DNA of 64,000 bases, taken from positions 50,009-114,008 of the forward strand of contig JAGKWO010000035.1 of the NCBI GenBank assembly GCA_021151835.1. The letters run 5' to 3'. This DNA comes from Gammaproteobacteria bacterium (lineage in GTDB: Bacteria; Pseudomonadota; Gammaproteobacteria; Pseudomonadales; Cellvibrionaceae). The notes beneath the pieces are model-generated. The model ran no database searches. It was not told the origin of the DNA and worked only from the letters and a program-made list of their open reading frames with translations. A program made the position numbers and the translations under genes. Within the stretch, counting starts at the first letter, position 1; each line of letters starts with the position of its first letter. Shown piece by piece: positions 45,110 to 53,370 of this stretch.

Positions 45110-46699
45110 GTGATCTCCACCGCCAATATCACCATGCAATTTGGTGCAAAACCCCTATTTGAAAATGTGTCCGTCAAATTCAATAACAGCAATCGCTACG
45201 GCCTGATTGGCGCTAACGGTTGTGGCAAGTCCACTTTCATGAAAATCCTGGGGGGCGACCTTGAACCCTCTGCCGGGCAGGTGATGCTGGAGCCCAACAC
45301 CCGCCTGGGTAAATTAAAGCAGGACCAGTTTGCCTATGAAGAATACTCGGTGGTGGATACGGTAATCATGGGCCATACCGAACTCTGGGCAGTAAAAGCA
45401 GAGCGCGATCGCATTTATGCCTTGCCGGAGATGAGCGAAGAGGACGGCATGCGCGTGGCGGAGCTGGAAGTCGCCTTTGCGGAAATGGATGGCTATACCG
45501 CCGAATCGCGCGCTGGTGAGTTACTGCTCGGGCTGGATATCCCTGTTGAACAACACTTCGGCCCGATGAGCGCTGTTGCGCCCGGCTGGAAATTACGCGT
45601 GTTACTAGCGCAGGCGCTATTTTCCGATCCGGAAGTATTATTGCTGGATGAGCCCACCAACAACCTGGATATCAATACTATTCGCTGGCTCGAAACCGTC
45701 CTGAGTGAACGCGACAGTACCATCATTATCATTTCGCATGACCGCCATTTCTTAAATGCAGTATGTACACACATGGCCGATCTGGATTACGGTGAATTGC
45801 GCGTGTATCCCGGTAATTATGACGATTACATGATGGCTTCCACCCAGGCGCGCGAAAAATTATTAAATGAAAACGCCAAGAAAAAAGCGCAAATTGCGGA
45901 ATTGCAAACCTTCGTAAGCCGCTTCTCCGCGAACGCATCCAAAGCAAAGCAGGCAACCTCGCGCGCGCGCCAGATTGAAAAAATCCAGTTGGACGATATC
46001 AAGCCATCCAGCCGTGTCAGCCCCTACATTAAATTTGTACAAAATAAAAAATTGCACCGCCAGGCAGTGACTCTGGAACACGTCAGCAAGGGCTATGACC
46101 GCCCGCTGTTCACCGATTTGAGTTTGCAGGTAGAGGCCGGCGAGCGCATTGCCATTATCGGCCCTAACGGTGCGGGTAAAACGACATTGTTACGGTGCCT
46201 GTACGGTGATTTGCAACCGGATAGCGGCACCGTCAAATGGGCCGAGCAAGCTGAAATCGGTTATTTTGCGCAGGACCACGCTGCCGATTTTGCCGATGAT
46301 AGTAATTTATTCGATTGGATGAAACAGTGGACCAAAGGCGACGAGCAATTGGTGCGCGGTGCACTGGGGCGTATGCTTTTTTCTAACGATGAAGTAAAGA
46401 AAAATGTAAAAGTGCTCTCCGGTGGTGAAAAAGGCCGCATGCTGTTTGGCAAGCTAAGTTTGATAAATCCCAACGTTTTATTAATGGATGAGCCGACTAA
46501 CCATTTGGATATGGAATCCATCGAAGCGTTGAACCTGGCATTGGAAAATTATCCGGGCACCCTGATTTTTGTCAGTCATGACCGTGAATTTGTATCGTCA
46601 CTCGCCACGCGGATTATTGATATGCAACCGTCAGGCATTATCGATTTCCATGGTAACTACGAAGATTATTTGCGTAGTCAGGGCATCTATACCGGTTAA
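45110..46699 (+). CDS. ybiT: ABC-F family ATPase YbiT
   Basis: A 529-residue soluble protein with two ABC domains and no membrane segment, the ABC-F layout. Walker A motifs are GANGCGKS near residue 37 and GPNGAGKT near 352. The signature LSGGEKGRML and Walker B LLMDEPTNHLD are seen. The linker holds SRFSANASKAKQATSRARQIEKI. The match to the YbiT branch is strong throughout (EVLLLDEPTNNLDINTIRWLE, VCTHMADLDYGELRVYPGNYDDYM). ABC-F proteins rescue or tune ribosomes. The GTG at 45110 is the likely start; the frame upstream is unrelated. Confidence 0.94.
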   Translation: MISTANITMQFGAKPLFENVSVKFNNSNRYGLIGANGCGKSTFMKILGGDLEPSAGQVMLEPNTRLGKLKQDQFAYEEYSVVDTVIMGHTELWAVKAERDRIYALPEMSEEDGMRVAELEVAFAEMDGYTAESRAGELLLGLDIPVEQHFGPMSAVAPGWKLRVLLAQALFSDPEVLLLDEPTNNLDINTIRWLETVLSERDSTIIIISHDRHFLNAVCTHMADLDYGELRVYPGNYDDYMMASTQAREKLLNENAKKKAQIAELQTFVSRFSANASKAKQATSRARQIEKIQLDDIKPSSRVSPYIKFVQNKKLHRQAVTLEHVSKGYDRPLFTDLSLQVEAGERIAIIGPNGAGKTTLLRCLYGDLQPDSGTVKWAEQAEIGYFAQDHAADFADDSNLFDWMKQWTKGDEQLVRGALGRMLFSNDEVKKNVKVLSGGEKGRMLFGKLSLINPNVLLMDEPTNHLDMESIEALNLALENYPGTLIFVSHDREFVSSLATRIIDMQPSGIIDFHGNYEDYLRSQGIYTG

Positions 46700-47004
46700 T
46701 TTACCCGGATAACATTTATTTATATTCGCCCTGTAATCATTGCAAGGCATCAGGGATGTGCCTGCTAAATCTGCAAAATTTACTTTTCACCGCGCTTTAT
46801 ACCCTCCTTCTTCGATTTGTAATAATTACTGTAAATAGATGCAGTTTTTATCTTTTCTGTTAACGCATAGACAAAAATTACGCAAATTAGATGAAAAATA
46901 TGCCTGTTCTGCGGGTAAACACACATTTTTAATTAATTTTTGAGGTTGGTATAACCTTTGCGTTGTATTGCGATACGTAACATTAAAAATCAGGAGAATT
47001 AATC
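46700..47004. other. Intergenic region between ybiT and the outer-membrane barrel gene
   Basis: 305 bases, AT-rich, without an ORF. It contains the promoter for the gene at 47005, with GGAG just before that ATG. No terminator or sRNA could be named. Confidence 0.55.
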
Positions 47005-47589
47005 ATGATCAAAAAACACATTTTATTTCTGTGCGCAGGTTTGTTTGGTTCGGCTGCAGTAATGGCGCAATCCGATGATGCATGGCGGTTAAACCCGGAG
47101 TTTTCTATCGGTGCCGGTTATGGTCTAACAAAATTAAAAGACGGCGACTTTGATGAAGATGAAGCGGCAAAAAAAGTTTTCGCTGTAGTGAAATTTAATG
47201 AGTACATCGGAGTTGAAGCACAATACATCGATTTTGACGATGCGGGAAATGGTGCGCTGGATTTCGATGCAAAAGGTAAAGCATTGGACTTGATATTGGA
47301 ATTGCCAGTGTCTGAAGCATTTTCGGTTTATGCAAAGGGCGGACAATTATGGTGGGATGCGGACGCCAGTATTGACACGGAAGCCTTTGTATTAAGCGAT
47401 GACTACGATGGCGATGAAACATTCTGGGGTGTAGGTGCTAAATTCCGTTTGGCTGAACATTTGGATTTGCGTGTTGAATACGAACGTTTTAACTTTGAAA
47501 TTTCACGCGATGAAATCAATGTACTCCAGGCAAATGCAATTGATATGGATGTTGACTACGCTAACGTGAATTTGCAATTTACTTTTTAA
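47005..47589 (+). CDS. Small outer-membrane beta-barrel protein (OmpA/OmpW-like fold)
   Basis: A 194-residue protein with a signal peptide (LFLCAGLFGSAAVMAQ). An eight-stranded barrel pattern follows: FSIGAGYGLTKLKDG, IGVEAQYIDFDD, FSVYAKGGQLWWDAD, FWGVGAKFRLAEHLDLRVEYERFNFE. The end is NVNLQFTF, a barrel-closing Phe. Asp-rich loops are frequent. No peptidoglycan-binding OmpA domain is present. It is a single gene with GGAG before the ATG. Confidence 0.88.
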   Translation: MIKKHILFLCAGLFGSAAVMAQSDDAWRLNPEFSIGAGYGLTKLKDGDFDEDEAAKKVFAVVKFNEYIGVEAQYIDFDDAGNGALDFDAKGKALDLILELPVSEAFSVYAKGGQLWWDADASIDTEAFVLSDDYDGDETFWGVGAKFRLAEHLDLRVEYERFNFEISRDEINVLQANAIDMDVDYANVNLQFTF

Positions 47590-47746
47590 TGGAACTGGTG
47601 GCCTGGCCGGTAGGCAGGTTATAAAAATAGTAAGTTGCGATAATAAAGGATAGTGGGATGTATGTTGGCCATAGGGATTAGCGCTGTGTAGTTTTATTGC
47701 GAATGGATTCTTCTGAAAACTACAGGTATTAAAGTAATAGGTATGA

Positions 47747-47795
47747 AAAAACTATGCTGGCTCAATTCGAATAGAATTGGGCCAGCATAGTTTTT
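47747..47795. terminator. Long bidirectional terminator between the barrel gene and the SDR gene
   Basis: Two 22-base arms (AAAACTATGCTGG...CAATTC and their complement) with one G-T pair enclose a five-base loop, with A and T tracts outside. It fits convergent genes. Confidence 0.85.
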
Positions 47796-47820
47796 ATGTA
47801 TTTATTTTTTATGCATTTAT

Positions 47821-48723
47821 TTATGGCGTATGTTGCCCTCCGGTAACACCAATGACTTCCGCAGTGATGTAACTGGATTCCTGTGAGGCAAGAAATACAA
47901 ACGCCGGTGCAAGTTCAGCGGGTTGGCCGGGGCGTCCCATCGGCGTTTTTTCGCCAAAGTGTTTTAATTTTTCCGGCGGCTGGCCACCACTTTGTTGTAA
48001 TGGTGTCCACACTGGGCCAGGAGCTACGGCATTGACCCTGATACCTTTTTCGATCAAGGTTTTGGCAAGGCTTTTGGTAAATGCGGTGATTGCACCTTTG
48101 GTGGATGAATAAGCAAGCAGCCCCGGGGAAGGTTGGTAAGACTGGATCGAGGTATTGTTAATAATGCTGGCGCCCGGCGGCATATGAGGTACAGCGGCTT
48201 TGGTTATCCAGAATGTGGCAAACACATTGGTTGAATAAATTTTAGTGAATTCTTCCGTAGTGATATCTTCCACGTCTTCCACAAATTGTTGTTTGGCGGC
48301 GTTGTTAACGAGTATATCTATAGAGCCAAGAGCCTCTACAGTTTTTTCCACCAATGTCGTACAGAATTTTTCGTCAGTGATGTCACCCGGGATCGCAAAG
48401 GCTTTATGGCCCGCTTCCTTCAAAATGTGCAGTGTATCGCGCGCGTCTACTTCTTCGCTGGGTAAATAATTAATTACTACATCGGCTCCTTCGCGCGCAA
48501 ATGCGATCGCAACCGCGCGCCCAATTCCGGAATCTCCACCGGTTATTAATGCCTTGCGTCCTGTTAATCGGCCGGAACCACGGTAAGTCAGTTCCCCATG
48601 ATCCGCCTGTGGTTTAAGAATTTTATCCAGCCCGGGCTCGGGTTGCATTTCATCAGGAACCCCCACAATTTTTGGATATTGACTGCGTGGATCTTGCATA
48701 GTGTATTGGTCTGGTTTACTCAT
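47821..48723 (-). CDS. YghA-type short-chain dehydrogenase/reductase
   Basis: A 300-residue SDR with the N-terminal extension of the YghA/YhdF group (MQDPRSQYPKIVG...). The cofactor loop is ALITGGDSGIGRAVAIAFAREGADV near residues 57-80. Catalytic Ser, Tyr and Lys are in NTSIQSYQPSPGLLAYSSTKGAI. LVNNAAKQQ and the C-terminal GVTGGQHTP are typical. Members are linked to osmotic and general stress in enterobacteria, and a related gene occurs in the pseudomonad stress island. The substrate is unknown. Confidence 0.94.
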   Translation of the reverse strand: MSKPDQYTMQDPRSQYPKIVGVPDEMQPEPGLDKILKPQADHGELTYRGSGRLTGRKALITGGDSGIGRAVAIAFAREGADVVINYLPSEEVDARDTLHILKEAGHKAFAIPGDITDEKFCTTLVEKTVEALGSIDILVNNAAKQQFVEDVEDITTEEFTKIYSTNVFATFWITKAAVPHMPPGASIINNTSIQSYQPSPGLLAYSSTKGAITAFTKSLAKTLIEKGIRVNAVAPGPVWTPLQQSGGQPPEKLKHFGEKTPMGRPGQPAELAPAFVFLASQESSYITAEVIGVTGGQHTP

Positions 48724-48949
48724 GATATTTCCCTCCGGTGATTTTAAAAAAATAAAGCTAATCGTTTAAATCACTTTATTTTTTGCAAAGAGTCGAATAG
48801 AGCGACTGCTGAACTTTCAAGATGGCAATAATGTCAACAAATTAAACACATTGCTCAATGAGAAAAGGTGTTGCCTATTCAGTGACAGTGCCCAGCTTTA
48901 AAAAGTTGCAGCAAAAAAATATGAGCCGATGCTGGTTTAAGGGGGCGTT

Positions 48950-49411
48950 ATGATTGTCGATAGTTTTGAAATAGATGGTGAAAAAGTGGATATCCACATT
49001 CTTGATAACGATGTTGAAAATTGTTTTTCAGTCGTTGCCCGAAATAAGAATAATGAATCCTTCAATGGTTTTGAATTCAGAATTAAACGAATTGGTAATT
49101 TAGCGGTAGACACCTTTGCACAGTGCGCTCCCGCGTTTGCAATTGTGAGTTTTATGCGCCGGCAAATAGAGGAAAACCATTGGGCTGTATACGAAGGCGG
49201 CAGGGTCGAAATGGAAATTTTACAGTCAGCAATAAATACAAACCCGCGTGCGGAGGGCAGAAGCGCTTTTTTAAATAAACAACATTACTGTAACAATCCG
49301 TACACTGAATTGAATGTCTTTGTTCATGATGAATGGGATCAGGGCTGGGCAGAAGAAGCGCAGAAAAATCCTGACGCCTTTGATTTTATCAGTGATGATT
49401 TTAAGAGCTAA
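48950..49411 (+). CDS. Hypothetical protein in an operon with cinA/pncC-like
   Basis: A 153-residue soluble acidic protein with no signal peptide. Visible features are a strand-rich N-terminus (IVDSFEIDGEKVDIHILDNDVENCFSVVAR), NGFEFRIKRIG, and a C-terminal helical acidic end (DEWDQGWAEEAQKNPDAFDF). It is not recognised. GGGGGCG lies before the ATG, and the next gene starts 3 bp after its stop, so the pair is cotranscribed. Confidence 0.8.
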   Translation: MIVDSFEIDGEKVDIHILDNDVENCFSVVARNKNNESFNGFEFRIKRIGNLAVDTFAQCAPAFAIVSFMRRQIEENHWAVYEGGRVEMEILQSAINTNPRAEGRSAFLNKQHYCNNPYTELNVFVHDEWDQGWAEEAQKNPDAFDFISDDFKS

Positions 49412-49414
49412 GTA

Positions 49415-49903
49415 ATGAACTCTGTTGAACCAGTAGTAAAATTTTTGCAGGAAAATGAGTTGGTCGTTGCAACAGCAGAATCTTGCACCGCAGGCCTTGT
49501 TGCTTCCATGCTGGCCGATGTGGCAGGTTGTGGTGCGGTACTCGAAGGTGGATATATTGTGTATAGCGAAACAGCAAAACATGATTACTTAGGCGTTAGC
49601 TTTGCCACAATGGATACCTATGGTCTGACTAGTGAAGCTGTTGCTCGTGAATTGGTATCGGGTTTAGCTGGCCGTTGTAACGCGAATTATTTAATTGCTA
49701 TCACAGGCACGGCAGAATCTGATGACGCTTTGTGTGGCGTTGTGTGTATCGCCCGGGGCTTAAAGGTAAACGGCTGTCTACGGGTCATTAGTGAAACAAA
49801 AAAATTCGCTGGTGAGCGAAACGAAGTTCGCTCCAACGCTGCCCACTATGTATTGGAATCCATACCCGACACGTACCAAACACTTATTAATCAGGAAAGT
49901 TAA
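49415..49903 (+). CDS. pncC: CinA/PncC-family nicotinamide-nucleotide amidohydrolase-like
   Basis: A 162-residue stand-alone C-terminal CinA domain, the PncC type that deamidates NMN. Motifs: ATAESCTAGLVASMLADVAGCGAVLEGGYIVYS, AKHDYLGV, and the catalytic-core TSEAVARELVSGL. ITGTA replaces the usual GIAGP glycine-rich loop, so activity is less certain. Length is right for the family. It lies 3 bp after the hypothetical gene. It sits in a region that in pseudomonads also carries katE and trehalose genes. Confidence 0.88.
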   Translation: MNSVEPVVKFLQENELVVATAESCTAGLVASMLADVAGCGAVLEGGYIVYSETAKHDYLGVSFATMDTYGLTSEAVARELVSGLAGRCNANYLIAITGTAESDDALCGVVCIARGLKVNGCLRVISETKKFAGERNEVRSNAAHYVLESIPDTYQTLINQES

Positions 49904-50203
49904 AAACTCTGCCCTGTTTAAATCCTGATTCAATTGTGAAGTGTTTCTTAAGCCGAGAAATTATCCAGATGTATTTGAATGGCGGCTGGCTGTGATACCA
50001 GTGGTTTTATATTGATAAGAAATTGTCATTATTTTATTAAGTAGTAATGTCCTTATTAGATAATAGTATTGAACCTCTTGTTATCAGTTTGGCCTATAAA
50101 AACAGATGTGATGTAGGACGTTTTATATCACCGCTGATTTCGCCGTTTAAATCATTTATTTAAAAAGTATAAGTATTTAGCGCGACATTTTTACCGGGAC
50201 CGG

Positions 50204-50712
50204 AAGCCGATAATGACAGGTTAGTGATGAGCCAGTGGTAGGTCCCAGTAGAATTTTAGCTCATGAACGGATTCAGAACAGATAGGTCATGCGCGTGGCT
50301 CTGCTGCGCACGGTTATTTTGAAGCGTATAGAAGCGTATAAAAAGAGTTGGGTGGATACCATGGTGGCTCCATCTTGCGTGGCCGACAAACGCACTCCGG
50401 TTTTTGTACGCCTTTCCACGGTTGCGGGTGAACGCGGTTCTACTGACACGGCACGTGATGTGCGGGGATTTGTGGTCAAGTTTTACATCGACGATGGCAA
50501 TTGGGATTTGGTGGGAAATAATATTCCTGTATTTTTTTCAGGATAAATGAAATTTCCCGATCTCTTCCTCGCGGTAAAACCTGCACCTCATCATGCTATG
50601 CCACAGGCATCCAGTGCGCACGATACCTATTGGGATTTTGTATCGTCAATGCCTGAGTCCGCACACATATTAATGTGGCAAATGTCAGCTAGGGCCATTC
50701 CCCGCTCCTATT
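50204..50712 (+). pseudogene. katE: Decayed KatE-type (large-subunit) catalase
   Basis: Three disconnected catalase segments are readable. The first is HERI at 50262, then the active-site HARGSAAHGYFEAY at 50288-50329. A later frame gives DKRTPVFVRLSTVAGERGS and VGNNIPVFF (about 50383-50535). After a TAA, MKFPDLFLAVKPAPH through RAIPRSY runs to 50711. Frameshifts separate the first and second segments, and a TAG and a TAA interrupt the gene. A tandem copy of GAAGCGTATA lies at 50321-50340. Everything after PRSY, about 500 residues in a KatE, is missing. The gene is dead, lying 42 bp before the hemerythrin gene. Confidence 0.85.
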
Positions 50713-50754
50713 GTTTTAATCATCAGTGTCATCATCAATCTGTGAGGTAATGTT

Positions 50755-51255
50755 ATGACTGGTACAGCAAAAAAAACGAATAGCCAACCAGAGTCTGGAA
50801 AAGCACAAGAAGCAACCAAATTATTGCGTGCGGATCATAAGCTGGTAAACACACTGTTTGACCAATATGAATCATCCCGCTCCCCGGAAAAGAAAAAAGC
50901 CTTGGTGGAACAAATTTGCGAAGAACTGACTATTCATGCCCAAATTGAAGAGGAAGTTTTTTATCCTAAAGTTCAAGCAGAGTTGAAAGACCATGAATTG
51001 GTACCGGAAGCGAAAGTCGAGCATGACACATTAAAATATCTTATCGCGCAATTAGACGCGGGTGAACCAGGGGAAGAAGAATTTGATGCGAAAGTCAAAG
51101 TCCTTTCCGAATATGTGAAGCACCATGTGCGCGAAGAGCAAACGGAAATATTCCCTAAAGTGCAATCCAGCAAACTGGATTTGCAGGAATTAGGTGCAGA
51201 ACTGGCCCAACGCAAAGAAGAGTTGAAAGAGCAATCAGCAAACAACAGAAAATAA
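50755..51255 (+). CDS. Hemerythrin HHE-domain protein
   Basis: A 166-residue protein with the HHE helical bundle. Metal-site histidines lie in LRADHKLVNTLFDQYE, ELTIHAQIEEEVFYPKV, VEHDTLKYLIAQL and YVKHHVREEQTEIFPKV. The di-iron site is expected to bind oxygen or NO or to sense oxidative stress. N- and C-termini are Lys/Glu-rich. It stands beside the dead catalase and upstream (convergent) of the glycogen genes, consistent with a stress cluster. Confidence 0.92.
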   Translation: MTGTAKKTNSQPESGKAQEATKLLRADHKLVNTLFDQYESSRSPEKKKALVEQICEELTIHAQIEEEVFYPKVQAELKDHELVPEAKVEHDTLKYLIAQLDAGEPGEEEFDAKVKVLSEYVKHHVREEQTEIFPKVQSSKLDLQELGAELAQRKEELKEQSANNRK

Positions 51256-51295
51256 ATAGTCGTTGCAAAAGCTTATTGATACCAATGTAAATTAA

Positions 51296-53326
51296 TTAGG
51301 AATAAGTCGCCCGACAACGCAACACTTCCGCCACACTCCACGCCTGCGCAATGCAGCCGCGCGGAGTGAAGGGTGGTTCAGCATCAAATATTTCGCTGAT
51401 TGATCCAATACCAGCTTCACTCATATGCTGCTCAAAACCGCTCAATAATGTGCGCACATTTTTGCGCTCGTCCGGAAAGGTTTTCACCAGCGCGTCGATA
51501 TAGGGGCCAATTAGCCAGGCCCATACAGTGCCCTGGTGATACGCTGCATCGCGAGTAAAAAGATCACCGTCATAATTTTGTTTGTAGTCGCGATGTTGCG
51601 GCGATAGCGAGCGCAAGCCCACCGGTGTCAGTAGTTGTTGTTTAACTGTCTCTACTACTGGTTCCCAATATTCCCGATTGAGAATCGGATGATCTAGCGC
51701 AATGGTGAGAATCTGATTGGGGCGGCAAGAGTCATCCAGCTTTTCGGGGCCATCAATCACATCGTAAAGATAATTACTAATGGGATTCCAGAAACGCTGG
51801 TTAAATGACTGGCGTGCGCGGTCTGCATGTTCGCGGATTTTATGTGCCCGTTCATCTTCCTCTTCCGTGAGCCAGCGTTCGAGCAGGCGCAATGCGTTGT
51901 ACCAGAGCGCATTTAATTCCACCGCTTTTCCGCGGCGTGGCGTCACCACCCAATCATTTACCTTGGCATCCATCCAGGTAAGTTGGTAGCCCTCTTCACC
52001 TTGCCGCAACAAGCCGTCAATGGGATCTACACCAATATTGAAACGGGTACCGGCGAGGTGAAAATCAACAATAGAAATTAATTTGGGCAAAATTGCGCGC
52101 AAGGTTTCGCGGTCCTGCGTAGCCTGGAGATAGCGATGCACTGCGTGAAAAAACCATAAGCTCGCATCAGCGGTATGGTACAAACCGGTTTTATCATGTT
52201 CCGGAAACATATTGGGAATTAATCCGTCACGGACATAATTTGCAAATGTGCGGAGAATATAGCGTGCTTCCTTATATCGCCCGGTAGTCAATGTAAGGCC
52301 TTCCAGGCTGATCATGGTGTCGCGTCCCCAATCGGTAAACCAATGATAGCCCGCAATAATCGATTTAATTTCTTCACCGGCAGCACGCGCGCGCTCTGCC
52401 TCTTCAATTCTGCCTCCCGGTGTTACGATAAATTGATCGGCAGCGAGAATTAATTCAGCAAAAATAGTGTCGTCGGGCGTGATGGGGGCGGTTGCCAGTA
52501 ATTTATGGCGGCGCTGGATTTCCAGCGCATAAGCCTGCGCAAAACTCTCCGGCAATTCTCCCTGCAATTCGGTCGTTGCAATCACGGTTGTGCTGTCACC
52601 TGGTTGCAAAACGGTTTTAAAAAATCCGGGGCTCCAATGCTTCCCGAGTGAGGCATAACCCCGCTCGTACTCCAGGCGGAAATAAATATTATCGCTGCGG
52701 CGATTATCAATATTAAACGTAGATTGAGCATCAATAGTGGTTAATAACAGTGGAGGATAACTACCACCCTGGATTTGATACATGTTGTCGCGCGCTGTCA
52801 CAGTGTAATCTGCATCATTAACCGTATCCTCATTAACGGGGGCTTCCAGCGGGCGAAAATGCACTGCCGGGCGCAATTCAATTTCCACAGTGGTTTCTGC
52901 TTCAATTAAACGATAATTCACCAGCACGGTATTTTTATTGCGCACCATTAAAATCCGTTTTTCCAATTTGAATGTATCGGCCTGGTAAGTCCAGACCGGA
53001 AGGCCGGTGTCCAAATGAAACGATTTAATACATTTGCACATACTGCTCTCGGCCTGGTTATCGCCAAGTTCCTGGTTATTTAAATAAATCGTGGTGCCAT
53101 CGCCCAACTTGACGCTTTCATGCAAGCGGCTGAGCATAACGGTTCGCCCCAGTGGTGCAGGTAATGCTGCAACCAATAAGCCGTGGTAGCGTCGGGTGAC
53201 GCTACCGGCCAGGGTTCCCGAGGTAAATCCACCAAGACCATTCGTCAGGATCCATTCGCGCCGCAGTAAACTATCGGTATCATCGGGCACATCGAAGGAA
53301 ATAATTCGCGCAAGGGCATTTTTCAT
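51296..53326 (-). CDS. Glycogen debranching enzyme (amylo-alpha-1,6-glucosidase)
   Basis: A 676-residue cytoplasmic enzyme. The N-terminal GDE_N half has REWILTNGLGGFTSGTLAGSVTRRYHGLLVAALPAP. The C-terminal (alpha/alpha)6 GDE_C part has AGYHWFTDWGRDTMISLEGL, with the catalytic Asp in TDWGRD, and YHQGTVWAWLIGPYIDA. It hydrolyses alpha-1,6 branch glucose. It ends the minus-strand pair with treZ, 44 bp away, and so supplies linear glucans to TreZ-related metabolism or recovers glycogen. Confidence 0.93.
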   Translation of the reverse strand: MKNALARIISFDVPDDTDSLLRREWILTNGLGGFTSGTLAGSVTRRYHGLLVAALPAPLGRTVMLSRLHESVKLGDGTTIYLNNQELGDNQAESSMCKCIKSFHLDTGLPVWTYQADTFKLEKRILMVRNKNTVLVNYRLIEAETTVEIELRPAVHFRPLEAPVNEDTVNDADYTVTARDNMYQIQGGSYPPLLLTTIDAQSTFNIDNRRSDNIYFRLEYERGYASLGKHWSPGFFKTVLQPGDSTTVIATTELQGELPESFAQAYALEIQRRHKLLATAPITPDDTIFAELILAADQFIVTPGGRIEEAERARAAGEEIKSIIAGYHWFTDWGRDTMISLEGLTLTTGRYKEARYILRTFANYVRDGLIPNMFPEHDKTGLYHTADASLWFFHAVHRYLQATQDRETLRAILPKLISIVDFHLAGTRFNIGVDPIDGLLRQGEEGYQLTWMDAKVNDWVVTPRRGKAVELNALWYNALRLLERWLTEEEDERAHKIREHADRARQSFNQRFWNPISNYLYDVIDGPEKLDDSCRPNQILTIALDHPILNREYWEPVVETVKQQLLTPVGLRSLSPQHRDYKQNYDGDLFTRDAAYHQGTVWAWLIGPYIDALVKTFPDERKNVRTLLSGFEQHMSEAGIGSISEIFDAEPPFTPRGCIAQAWSVAEVLRCRATYS

Positions 53327-53370
53327 AATCGACTCCTGAATTTATAGCAACAGGAAAATTCAAATCATCA

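Noticed and set aside
50289..50750. Two apparent small genes (85 and 67 codons).
   Set aside because: Both are parts of the same broken catalase; the stop and frameshifts explain the split.
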